64,000 nt of DNA from contig NZ_CP035033.1 in the NCBI RefSeq assembly GCF_004028275.1, forward strand, positions 744,001-808,000, written 5' to 3'. A program made the position numbers and the translations under genes. The stretch comes from Hydrogenovibrio thermophilus (lineage in GTDB: Bacteria > Pseudomonadota > Gammaproteobacteria > Thiomicrospirales > Thiomicrospiraceae). This document shows, piece by piece, positions 1 through 7,665 of this stretch (position 1 is the first letter of the stretch; the number at the start of each line of letters is the position of its first letter). The notes beneath the pieces were generated by a model. That model saw nothing but the letters and a program-made list of their open reading frames with translations, was not told the origin of the DNA and made no database searches.

Positions 1-1212
1 TATTCGTTGGCGGAAATCCAAGGGCAGAAACACGCGATGTTTGCCGAGCCGGGGTCTGCCGATACTGACGAATATCGGGCGTTTTGGGGTGAATTGAACC
101 ACGGAAAGTTTGTGTCCGGCACCTTTAAACGTGTGAAGAAAAATGGCGAAGACGTTTGGTTGGAAGCCAGTTACAATCCGATTTTGGATACCGAGGGGCG
201 GCCATACAAAGTGGTGAAATACGCCACTGATGTCGGTCAGAACGACAATATGAAATTGCTGCGCCGTGTGGTGGACGAAGCGACTCGAGTGATGCAGGCG
301 TTTGCCGCCGGCGATTTAACGCGCCGGATGCCGGAAGCGCTGCAATCGGGGCGAGGTTCGATGTTCTCGCCGGAAATCGAACGCATCAACGATGGTATCG
401 GTCAGATGTCTGACCGTTTGACGGAAGTCATCGCGCAAGCCACCGAGGCCACTCGCGTGGTGGCCTCGGCTTCCGATGAAGTTTCGCAAGGCGCGCACGA
501 TTTGAACGACCGAGTGCAAGAGCAGGCGGCGGCGTTGGAGGAGACGGCGCAGAACATGGAAAACATGACGCAGGTGGTTAAGAATAATGCCCAGCATTCG
601 CAGCAGGCGTCACACGTTTCCATCGAGGTACAAGGCAAGGCGTCGGATGGTATGCAGGTGATGCGTGCCACCATTGACGCCATGGGCGCAATTCAGGAGT
701 CCAGCCATAAGATTGCCGACATCGTTACTTTGATTGACAGCATTGCGTTTCAGACCAATTTGCTGGCGTTGAATGCCGCGGTGGAAGCGGCCAGAGCCGG
801 AGATCATGGCCGTGGTTTCGCGGTGGTGGCCGGAGAAGTTCGGGCCTTGGCACAGAAGTCGTCCGACGCGGCCAAGGAAATCCGTCAGTTGATTGATGAG
901 AGCGTGAAGCGGGTTGAACAGGGTAGTGAGCAGGCCTCCAAGTCCGGGGAAGTGTTGGAGCAAATCGCCCAGTCCATTGACAGTGTCACGGAAATGGTCA
1001 ATCAAATCGCCTCGGCAACCGCCGAGCAGATGACCGGCATCGAGCAGGTGCACCATACTGTGACCCAGTTGGATGACGTGACCCAACAAAACGCCGCTTT
1101 GGTCGAGGAAACCACCTCGGCGGCGGAAAGTTTACGTTATCAAGCCGATATTCTGGCGAAAGACATGTCGTTTTTCACGACGGATAAACCCTCGGAACTG
1201 ACCAAGAAGTAA
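1..1212 (+). CDS. Methyl-accepting chemotaxis protein with PAS domain (5' end outside window)
   Basis: The frame is open from base 1 (Tyr-Ser-Leu-Ala precede the first possible TTG start), so the gene begins upstream and only its C-terminal part is present. The first ~75 residues are the end of a PAS fold ([19 protein letters not shown], then a VVKYATDV strand). A HAMP-like linker follows at about 80-150, then the long antiparallel coiled coil of a chemoreceptor with the hairpin tip [13 protein letters not shown] near residue 246. No membrane segment lies in the visible part, so it may be Aer-like or soluble. Such receptors signal to CheA/CheW. It ends in ELTKK, with no CheR-tethering pentapeptide. 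It converges with the next gene, and no strong terminator is visible between them. Confidence 0.93.
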   Translation, partial: YSLAEIQGQKHAMFAEPGSADTDEYRAFWGELNHGKFVSGTFKRVKKNGEDVWLEASYNPILDTEGRPYKVVKYATDVGQNDNMKLLRRVVDEATRVMQAFAAGDLTRRMPEALQSGRGSMFSPEIERINDGIGQMSDRLTEVIAQATEATRVVASASDEVSQGAHDLNDRVQEQAAALEETAQNMENMTQVVKNNAQHSQQASHVSIEVQGKASDGMQVMRATIDAMGAIQESSHKIADIVTLIDSIAFQTNLLALNAAVEAARAGDHGRGFAVVAGEVRALAQKSSDAAKEIRQLIDESVKRVEQGSEQASKSGEVLEQIAQSIDSVTEMVNQIASATAEQMTGIEQVHHTVTQLDDVTQQNAALVEETTSAAESLRYQADILAKDMSFFTTDKPSELTKK

Positions 1213-1340
1213 GGCATGTGCCTTTCAGGGCTTACGATAAAACGTCTTCGCTCTAAAGGGTATAAAGGCCTGTCCGTTTCCTGAAAAATGTTTCATCTCG
1301 GTTGTTTATTGTCGATGACGCCGGGTTGGTTTGAGCGGCA

Positions 1341-2657
1341 TCAAAGACCGGCGATGTCGGTGACTTTATAGCCGGTGGTGATGACCATGGTGTAAGCCGC
1401 ACGAACGTGTTCCTGACTGATGTCCAAATGGCTGAGAGCGTAATCGCGGGATTGTTTGAGCTCGTCGCTGACGTAGTTTTGCCCCATGGCGGAGCAGGCG
1501 ACAAAGTCGCTGAGCATCATCAACAGTGCCATGTTGCAGATTTTGTTGTGTGTTTGGCGAATCTGTGGCGTGATGTGGCGGGAGTGGTGCAGCAAAATCC
1601 CTTTGTAGATTTCGGGAATCATATCCCAGTTCTTGGCAATGATGACCCCGGCTTCACTGTGGGATGTGTCGAACATGTCCAATTCCTGTTGCCGTGCGGT
1701 ATAGGGTTTGGACAGGGATTTCAGGAAAATCGGCTTATAGGCGATGGGGTCGATTTTCGAGAGGAAAACGGCTCCGATGTTTTGTAGAAGTCCTGCCAGA
1801 TAAGCCTCGGAGCGACTGATGCCGTCAATGCTATCGGACAGTTCCGCTGCGGCCAAACCGGCGTTCATGCCGTGCTTCATAATCGCGTTTTCCAGTGGAC
1901 TGTTATTGTGTTGCCGCACCAGAATCGCGGAGGAGAACAGTTCGAATACATTGTCCAGTCCGATCAGGTTGAGAATGGTGCGGACCTTCATCAATTGGTC
2001 GATGGATTTTTTAGGATAAGCATCTTTGGCGATTTTAATGAATTCCGCCAATGTTTCGGGGCTTTTTCGGATGAGGGATTCAATTTGCGACAAGTTCGGA
2101 TTGGGTCGATACAGCTCTTCCTTGACGGCCAAGAGTTCCGGCGGCAAATGGTACACATACACCCGCTTCAGTAGCTCCAGCGCGGTGATCAGGCGACTTT
2201 CCAAGTGTGGGGAAATGCCGGACTTTTCGGCGCCGCAGGTGTCTTCCAGTAATGCATTAAGGCCAGCCCCGCCCTGAATCAGGGCATCGTGCAAGGTTTG
2301 CGCCGGCTCGGAAAGGTTGACCAGGCGAGCCCCGTAATAGTGGCGGTCGTGGCGTCTGCGATAGGAGCTGATGACCAGTGCTTCGATTTTATAGGGTTCG
2401 GTTTTCAGGGAAGAAACTTGCACGTTCGAAAAAAGCCGTCCGATTTGAAATTCCTTGACACTGGTGTCGGTGACAAAGGAAATGCCGCCTTGCGAAATGT
2501 CGTAGCCGTCCAGCTGAAAATTATTGAGGGTGACGGTGAAGTCGCGCTCGTATCGCGGGTGCTGGCGTCTATCCTCTTGGGTTTCAGGCGCTTCCGGGGC
2601 AGGTGGGACAGAATCGAGAGTTTGCAAGTGTTTGGAACCTAATTCGAGTTTTAACAA
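1341..2657 (-). CDS. PilZ-HDOD domain protein, putative c-di-GMP-responsive signalling protein
   Basis: A 438-residue soluble protein in two parts. Residues ~30-130 look like a PilZ domain: an RRQHPRYERD segment supplies the RxxxR motif and DISQGG the D/NxSxxG motif, the two c-di-GMP contact motifs of the family. Residues ~150-400 look like an HDOD domain (LIRKSPETLAEFIKIAKDAY, later HSEAGVIIAKNWDMI and HHSRH), a helical regulatory fold related to HD phosphohydrolases. The likely role is to turn c-di-GMP level into a change in motility or surface behaviour; this is inference from domains. The only start giving the full PilZ domain is TTG at 2657, with no clear Shine-Dalgarno site, so the start is uncertain. 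Confidence 0.82.
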   Translation of the reverse strand: MLKLELGSKHLQTLDSVPPAPEAPETQEDRRQHPRYERDFTVTLNNFQLDGYDISQGGISFVTDTSVKEFQIGRLFSNVQVSSLKTEPYKIEALVISSYRRRHDRHYYGARLVNLSEPAQTLHDALIQGGAGLNALLEDTCGAEKSGISPHLESRLITALELLKRVYVYHLPPELLAVKEELYRPNPNLSQIESLIRKSPETLAEFIKIAKDAYPKKSIDQLMKVRTILNLIGLDNVFELFSSAILVRQHNNSPLENAIMKHGMNAGLAAAELSDSIDGISRSEAYLAGLLQNIGAVFLSKIDPIAYKPIFLKSLSKPYTARQQELDMFDTSHSEAGVIIAKNWDMIPEIYKGILLHHSRHITPQIRQTHNKICNMALLMMLSDFVACSAMGQNYVSDELKQSRDYALSHLDISQEHVRAAYTMVITTGYKVTDIAGL

Positions 2658-2798
2658 GTTGATATTTAGTTGATTTTGGATACTTTAGCAAAAAATTTAC
2701 TCCCGAGTAGACGGAAATGTGTTTTAGAGGGATGATTTTTTTAATCCGTGAATCGGAAGTTTTTATTTTTTCAGGGAACTATGGAGGGTTGTCTGGCC

Positions 2799-2823
2799 AA
2801 AACCGCCAGGCCTGGCAGGTTTT
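2799..2823 (-). terminator. Terminator hairpin containing the CCAGGCCTGG word
   Basis: A near-perfect inverted repeat (AAAACC-GCCAGGCCTGGC-AGGTTTT) lies 22 bp past the stop codon of the DUF2062 gene and ends in a T run on the minus strand. Its core 2806-2815 is a full copy of the dispersed word CCAGGCCTGG. Confidence 0.6.
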
Positions 2824-2845
2824 GATAGTGGCTTTGTTGGGTGGT

Positions 2846-3376
2846 TTATTGGCCGGATTTAGCCGGTTTATGGAACAGTTGTTTCAACAGTTGGATACCG
2901 TGGAAATGGGCAATCAGCAGATAAAAGATGGTACCGATAATGACACCGAGGACCATGTTGCCGAGAAAGAACGGTTGCCAGATGTGCGGAAAAATATCGC
3001 TGAACCATTGCTGTGAGGCGATTTCGATGTTCGGGTCGATGTTTTTCAATGGCGGGGTGTCCAGCAACCAGGTGCCGAACCGATAGCCGCCGTACCAGAT
3101 GAAGCCCATGGTCAAAGGGTTGGTGATCCAAGCCAAAGCCGTGGCTAACGGGATGTTGGCACGGGTGTAATAAGCCAGAATCGATCCCAGCAACATTTGA
3201 AAGGGAACCGGCAACATCATGCAAAAAGCGCCGATGAAACCGGCGCGTGCAAAAGATAAACGGTCGCCGGCCCAATAAACGCGGTCGCGAAAACGAGGGA
3301 AATACTTGTTCAGGAACGGCGAGGCTTTGACTTTGCGGCCGATCTGGTGGACTTTCAGTTTGAGAAATCGAATCAT
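2846..3376 (-). CDS. DUF2062 family membrane protein
   Basis: A 176-residue protein with a basic N terminus and three hydrophobic stretches (about 40-70, 75-100 and 135-160), matching the pattern of DUF2062 proteins: an N-terminal arm, then FCMMLPVPFQMLLGSILAYY and a conserved WITNPLT segment. No biochemical function is established for this family; related domains are found fused to or near envelope and polysaccharide genes. It starts at ATG 3376 and is transcribed away from rnpB. It appears to be monocistronic, with a hairpin terminator just downstream. Confidence 0.8.
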   Translation of the reverse strand: MIRFLKLKVHQIGRKVKASPFLNKYFPRFRDRVYWAGDRLSFARAGFIGAFCMMLPVPFQMLLGSILAYYTRANIPLATALAWITNPLTMGFIWYGGYRFGTWLLDTPPLKNIDPNIEIASQQWFSDIFPHIWQPFFLGNMVLGVIIGTIFYLLIAHFHGIQLLKQLFHKPAKSGQ

Positions 3377-3708
3377 GACCGTTATTTTAACAGCCTATTC
3401 GTTCGGGACTCTGAAGAAATTTCAGTCTTTGCTTATTAGAATTCAGACAGTATCAATAGTAGTTGAAGAGGATAAAAATAACCGTCAGCACTAAGGCGAA
3501 TAAAAAAGCTGACGGCTTGCAAATGTTGATACTTGGTTTTTTCCCATCCTGGTGGTTCATATTATGATTAATCGCTTCCATGGACTAATACGCTCTTATG
3601 TTTCCGGAACAAAATCATAGCAATGCGATTTTGTTTTAGGAAATCAGAGGTTTTTATATCGGTATTTGATGGACTTTTACAACGGTCTACTGTAGAGTTT
3701 GCGCCTGT
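3377..3708. other. Intergenic region between the divergent DUF2062 gene and rnpB
   Basis: No convincing ORF. It should hold the DUF2062 promoter (minus) and the rnpB promoter (plus). Visible structure: an 8-bp inverted repeat CCGTCAGC (3482-3489) and GCTGACGG (3508-3515) around an A-rich spacer, and a 7-bp repeat CAAAATC/GATTTTG (3610-3633). I cannot assign a function to either. Confidence 0.5.
3666..3693 (+). promoter_or_regulatory. Possible sigma-70 promoter of rnpB
   Basis: TTGATG, a 16-bp spacer, then TACTGT, placing a start near 3700, shortly before the first paired base of the RNase P RNA. The -10 is a weak match. A shifted reading (TTTACA at -35) is also possible. Confidence 0.35.
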
Positions 3709-4066
<358 letters not shown>

Positions 4067-4076
4067 ATATTTCCCC

Positions 4077-4110
4077 CAAGTTGTTTCTTCAAACTTGTTC
4101 AGGCTTTTTT
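4077..4110 (+). terminator. Possible rnpB terminator
   Basis: CAAGTT (4077-4082) and AACTTG (4092-4097) can pair, and a T run follows at 4105-4110. The stem is short and the spacing to the T run is long, so this is a weak call. Confidence 0.3.
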
Positions 4111-4497
4111 GGCCTTTTCTTTTGGCGTCGCGCCAGACTTTATATTGTTATTTTTTCTGAATTGAAAATTTTCACCACTTTTTGCCACTTTCGACGCAGT
4201 TGCCTGCAAAAAATTACCACTTTTTTCCCTTTAGGGTTTTTGGCTCTATATGTGGTGTTTTATAAAATAAAACACCCTATATATGGTGCTTTGTCTCAAG
4301 AGGGCTCACAAGTCTTTCTTTGTTTTTAGTTTTCAAAACGTTAGTTTTTGTACTTAATTTTAATTATTTGTTTTGTTTTGTAACTTGTTGAAAATTAAAA
4401 GTAAAAAATTTTTAATGCTAAGGCGGTGCGCTATTCGTTAACGTCGCTAAGTTGTTGGTCTGTAAACAGAAATTCAAAAATCTTTGTTGGAGGGCGC
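4111..4497. other. AT-rich leader region between rnpB and the mra promoter
   Basis: No convincing gene. It contains a perfect 9-bp hairpin (GGTGTTTTA 4254-4262 with TAAAACACC 4268-4276) and a partial direct repeat of CTATATGTGGTG (from 4246) and CTATATATGGTG (from 4277). The inverted MraZ-type boxes at 4175-4189 are also here. The marked A/T richness compared with the rest of the window suggests a long regulatory region rather than a decayed gene. Confidence 0.5.
4175..4189 (-). promoter_or_regulatory. Inverted pair of MraZ-type boxes
   Basis: CCACT occurs at 4175-4179 and 4185-4189, exactly 10 bp apart, so the minus strand reads AAAGTGGCAAAAAGTGGTGA. This is the same AGTGG word with the same one-helical-turn period as the operator at mraZ, in the opposite direction. 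A third CCACT is at 4217-4221, out of phase. Recognition by MraZ is inferred from similarity. Confidence 0.5.
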
Positions 4498-4526
4498 TTG
4501 ACAGTGGTTGCAAAGTTCAATATAGT
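4498..4526 (+). promoter_or_regulatory. Sigma-70 promoter of the mraZ (dcw) operon
   Basis: TTGACA (4498-4503), a 17-bp spacer, and TATAGT (4521-4526): an almost consensus promoter. The predicted start near 4533 gives a short leader of about 32 nt to the mraZ ATG. The -10 element overlaps the first MraZ box. Confidence 0.8.
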
Positions 4527-4558
4527 GGCGACAAGTGGAAGAAAGTGGCGAAAAGTGG
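4524..4558 (+). promoter_or_regulatory. MraZ operator: four AGTGG direct repeats at 10-bp spacing
   Basis: AGTGG at 4524, 4534, 4544 and 4554, each one helical turn apart. MraZ is known to bind several direct repeats of a short G-rich word in its own promoter and to repress the dcw cluster. The boxes cover the -10, the start site and the ribosome-binding region (GTGGGG just before the ATG), so bound protein would block transcription initiation. A further AGTGG at 4503-4507 abuts the -35. Confidence 0.82.
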
Positions 4559-4564
4559 GGATAA

Positions 4565-5026
4565 ATGTTGTTCTTTCGGGGTATCAATTCAATCAATATC
4601 GATGCAAAGGGGCGTTTGGCTGTACCCAAACGTTACCGTGAGTCGATTGAAGAAGCGAGTGATAATCAGCTTGTCGCTACGATTGACTTGCATAGCCCGT
4701 GCCTGCTGATCTACACCATGGATGAATGGGAAGTGATTGAGCGCAAATTGATGTCACTGCCGAATATGGACCCACAAGCGCGTTTGGTACAGCGGCTGTT
4801 GTTGGGCCATGCTTCGGAAATGGAAATGGATGGCCAGGGCCGTGTGTTGCTGCCGAGCCTGTTGCGCGAACACGCCAAGTTGGAAAAAGAAGCGATTTTA
4901 CTGGGCCAGGGAAATAAATTCGAACTTTGGTCGCAAAAAGCTTGGGAAGCCAGTCGTCCGGAAATGTTGGATACGGCGTCCGGTGTGGGCGAGGTGTCTG
5001 AGTCGCTGGCAACTTTGAGCCTGTAA
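4565..5026 (+). CDS. mraZ: Transcriptional regulator MraZ
   Basis: A 153-residue member of the AbrB-like MraZ family with two SpoVT/AbrB half-domains: [19 protein letters not shown] at the N terminus (family pattern FRG..., DxKGR, P.RYR) and a second [16 protein letters not shown] near residue 85-100. MraZ forms ring oligomers that bind DNA repeats and repress the division operon. The start ATG at 4565 follows GTGGGG. It is the first gene of the operon, one base before rsmH. The length is normal. Confidence 0.96.
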   Translation: MLFFRGINSINIDAKGRLAVPKRYRESIEEASDNQLVATIDLHSPCLLIYTMDEWEVIERKLMSLPNMDPQARLVQRLLLGHASEMEMDGQGRVLLPSLLREHAKLEKEAILLGQGNKFELWSQKAWEASRPEMLDTASGVGEVSESLATLSL

Positions 5027-5027
5027 G

Positions 5028-5966
5028 ATGACGGAGTCGACAACAAACGCCGGCCATTACTCTGTGATGCTGGCGGAATCCGTAGACGGGTTGGCGATTC
5101 GTCAAGATGGTATTTATGTGGACTGTACCTTTGGACGCGGTGGGCACAGTCGCACAATTTTGAATCAGCTGGGGCCGGATGGTCGTTTGATGGCGATTGA
5201 TCAGGACCCGGAAGCGGTGCAATACGCACAGCAATATTTCAAGGATGACCGTTTTCAGATTCAGCAAGGCAGTTTCGAGTGTTTGGCGCAGTATTGCGAA
5301 CAACGCGACTGGCTGGGAAAAGTGGACGGTGTCTTGATTGATTTAGGGGTGTCGTCCCCGCAACTGGATCAGGCTGAACGTGGATTCAGTTTTATGCGTT
5401 CCGGACCTTTGGACATGAGAATGAATCCGGAAAGTGGTTTAAGTGCACGCGAGTGGCTTAAACAGATTGACGAAAAAACACTGGCACAAGTGTTACGGCA
5501 ATACGGTGAAGAAAAGTTTTCCGGTCGCATTGCCCGTCAAATAAAAGAAGCGGTGGCGGCCGATGGCTTGCACACCACGAAGGAACTGGCGGAACTGGTG
5601 TCGAAAGCGACACCGAAAAAGGACAAAAACAAACATCCGGCGACACGCACGTTTCAAGCGATTCGCATTGCAGTGAATCGCGAGCTGGATGTATTGAAGA
5701 CGGTGTTGGAAGCGTCTGTCGAGGTGTTGGCACCCGGCGGGCGTTTATCGGTTATCAGTTTTCATTCGCTGGAGGACCGAATCGTCAAACAATTTATCCG
5801 GGACCAATCTCGTATTCGGGATTTGTTTCCGGATTCGCCGGTTCAGCTGGAAGTGGTGGAACCGGTGTTGCGGAAAGTCGGGAAGCCGGTTTTCCCAACC
5901 GAAGAAGAATGTCAGGAGAATCCGCGATCGCGTAGTGCGGTCTTGCGGATTGCCGAACGAATTTAA
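5028..5966 (+). CDS. rsmH: 16S rRNA (cytosine-1402-N4)-methyltransferase RsmH (MraW)
   Basis: A 312-residue SAM-dependent methyltransferase that makes N4-methyl-C1402 in 16S rRNA. Motif I appears as [16 protein letters not shown] near residue 30, then [26 protein letters not shown], and the C-terminal [15 protein letters not shown], all typical of MraW. It begins one base after the mraZ stop, so it is likely translationally coupled. In most proteobacteria ftsL follows directly; here ftsZ intervenes after a 96-bp gap. Confidence 0.96.
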   Translation: MTESTTNAGHYSVMLAESVDGLAIRQDGIYVDCTFGRGGHSRTILNQLGPDGRLMAIDQDPEAVQYAQQYFKDDRFQIQQGSFECLAQYCEQRDWLGKVDGVLIDLGVSSPQLDQAERGFSFMRSGPLDMRMNPESGLSAREWLKQIDEKTLAQVLRQYGEEKFSGRIARQIKEAVAADGLHTTKELAELVSKATPKKDKNKHPATRTFQAIRIAVNRELDVLKTVLEASVEVLAPGGRLSVISFHSLEDRIVKQFIRDQSRIRDLFPDSPVQLEVVEPVLRKVGKPVFPTEEECQENPRSRSAVLRIAERI

Positions 5967-5967
5967 T

Positions 5968-5983
5968 GCGATGACAGCATCGC
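5968..5983. other. Hairpin between rsmH and ftsZ
   Basis: GCGATG-ACAG-CATCGC, a perfect 6-bp stem one base after the rsmH stop, without a T run. It could be an RNA processing or stability element at the ftsZ boundary. The 96-bp gap also holds a weak promoter-like pair (TTGATT ... GATAAG) and a clear AAGGGGAG ribosome site before ftsZ. Confidence 0.4.
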
Positions 5984-6062
5984 GTAATCGAATTTATTGA
6001 TTCGCTGACGCCGGCGGTTCGATAAGTCATGGCAACATTGTGTTGATTAAGGGGAGTATCAC

Positions 6063-7259
6063 ATGAAGTTTAATTTACAAGAAACCATTTCCGCAGATGC
6101 GGGCATGCCGAAGATCAAAGTCGTTGGTCTAGGCGGTGGTGGCGGTAATGCCGTCGACTATATGGTGCGCTCGGAAGTCGAGGGCGTCGATTTTATCTGT
6201 GCCAATACCGATGTTCAGGCGTTGAAAAACGCCAATGTCGAAACCTGCATTCAGTTGGGTGCCAATGGTTTGGGCGCGGGTGCGAATCCTGAAAAGGGCA
6301 TGGAAGCCGCTAAGGAAAATATCGAACAGGTGAAAGAAGCGCTGAAAGGCGCGGATATGGTGTTTATCACCGCCGGTATGGGCGGTGGCACTGGAACCGG
6401 TTCTGCTCCGGTTGTTGCACAAGCAGCCCGTGAAATGGGTATCTTGACCGTCGGTGTTGTCAGTAAGCCGTTCAGCTTCGAACGTCGTGGCAAGGTGGCG
6501 GAAGCCGGTATTCAGCAGTTGGCGGAACATGTCGATTCTTTGATTACGGTGCCGAACGACAAATTGCTTAAGGTGCTTGGAAAAGATTTTGTGTTGGCAA
6601 AAGCGTTTGATTACGCCAACGAAGTATTGCACGGTGCCGTGCAAGGGATTTCGGAATTGGTCACTCGTCCGGGCATGATCAATGTCGACTTTGAGGATTT
6701 GCGTACCGTAATGACGGAACGTGGTGTCGCCATGATGGGTGTCGGACATGCGACTGGTGAAGCCCGTGCGGTGAAAGCAGCGGAAAAAGCGATTGCCAAC
6801 CCGTTGCTGGAAGACATTTCGGTTTCCGGTGCGCGAGGGCTGTTGGTCAATATTACATCCGGCTTGGATTTCACCCTGGGTGAATTCAACGAAGTGGGTG
6901 ACGTGATTGACCAAGTGGCGTCGGAAGATGCCAAGGTCATTATCGGGACCTCCATTGACGAAAGCATGAATGATGAAATTCGTGTCACCGTCGTGGCAAC
7001 CGGTTTGTGCGAAGTGGCGGAAGCCAAACGCCCGGAAGTGGTGAAGCCGAATTTGCAGGCGGTTGAAGCCAGCAAAGCCGAAGAAAAACAAGAAGTGCAA
7101 CGCCATGCCGCGCCGAAAGCTGAGACTGCACCAGAGGTGTCCAAATCACCGGAAACGGTTCGTCCGAAAATGGTTGTGAACGGGGGTGTCACCGGCAGCG
7201 TGGATTCCAGTTCCAACTACTTGGACATTCCGGCGTTCTTGCGTCGCCAAGTCGATTAA
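6063..7259 (+). CDS. ftsZ: Cell division protein FtsZ, at an unusual position
   Basis: The tubulin-like GTPase that forms the Z ring. All key parts are present: an N-terminal GTP site (GLGGGGGNAVDYM), the tubulin signature GGGTGTGSAP near residue 107, the NVDFEDLRTVM and GEFNEVGDVI segments, a variable linker (~320-385), and the C-terminal peptide DIPAFLRRQ that binds FtsA and ZipA. It is full length (398 residues) and looks fully functional. AAGGGGAG precedes the ATG. It lies between rsmH and ftsL, whereas the ftsA-lpxC interval later in this window, its usual home, is empty. A second ftsZ elsewhere cannot be excluded. Confidence 0.97.
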   Translation: MKFNLQETISADAGMPKIKVVGLGGGGGNAVDYMVRSEVEGVDFICANTDVQALKNANVETCIQLGANGLGAGANPEKGMEAAKENIEQVKEALKGADMVFITAGMGGGTGTGSAPVVAQAAREMGILTVGVVSKPFSFERRGKVAEAGIQQLAEHVDSLITVPNDKLLKVLGKDFVLAKAFDYANEVLHGAVQGISELVTRPGMINVDFEDLRTVMTERGVAMMGVGHATGEARAVKAAEKAIANPLLEDISVSGARGLLVNITSGLDFTLGEFNEVGDVIDQVASEDAKVIIGTSIDESMNDEIRVTVVATGLCEVAEAKRPEVVKPNLQAVEASKAEEKQEVQRHAAPKAETAPEVSKSPETVRPKMVVNGGVTGSVDSSSNYLDIPAFLRRQVD

Positions 7260-7288
7260 TCGTAATCGACGTCGCTAAACTCGTTTAG
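7251..7288. other. Tandem hairpins at the 3' end of ftsZ
   Basis: GTCGATTA-ATCG-TAATCGAC (7251-7270), a perfect 8-bp stem overlapping the ftsZ stop codon, is followed at once by GCTAAA-CTCG-TTTAGC (7274-7289). Neither has a T run. With the hairpin at 5968 they bracket ftsZ, which suggests mRNA processing or protection rather than termination. Confidence 0.45.
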
Positions 7289-7308
7289 CACGCTCCAAAC
7301 ACTTGCAA

Positions 7309-7665
7309 ATGGTGTCGCAAAAACTCCCCAGTCTGGGCCAGTTTTCTTCTGTGAACTGGCGTGGGCTTCTTGCGCTCCTTTTGCTTGTCATCGTTTTAAT
7401 CTCCCTCATTGCCATTATTCTGGTTCAACATCAGGTTCGTCATTTGGAAACCCAGTATGCACGTGCTTTGAAGCAAGAAGTTGCTTTGCATGAAGAGCAT
7501 GGCAAGTTGACATTGGAAAAACATCACTTGACCGCTCTGGCCCGCGTCGAGCACATTGCTCGTACCGAGTTGAAAATGACTTTGGATAAAACGCCGGAAA
7601 ATCACAACGCCCAAACCATTATTTTGGAAAAGAAAGATGCATCTGCAGTCGAACACCAGAATTAG
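7309..7665 (+). CDS. ftsL: Cell division protein FtsL
   Basis: A small bitopic protein: a short cytoplasmic N terminus, one membrane segment (LLALLLLVIVLISLIAIIL, about residues 20-40), then a periplasmic coiled coil (HLETQYARALKQEVALHEEH). FtsL pairs with FtsB and FtsQ to recruit and activate FtsW/FtsI. I chose the ATG at 7309; a TTG two codons upstream (7303) or the adjacent GTG at 7312 are alternatives, and the ribosome site is weak. The identification rests on topology, size and position directly before ftsI, which it overlaps by 29 bp. Confidence 0.9.
   Translation: MVSQKLPSLGQFSSVNWRGLLALLLLVIVLISLIAIILVQHQVRHLETQYARALKQEVALHEEHGKLTLEKHHLTALARVEHIARTELKMTLDKTPENHNAQTIILEKKDASAVEHQN

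Noticed and set aside
6129-7106. A 325-codon open frame on the minus strand opposite ftsZ
   Set aside because: It is a shadow of the ftsZ reading frame caused by its codon bias; its product is rich in His, Arg and Phe with no domain pattern.
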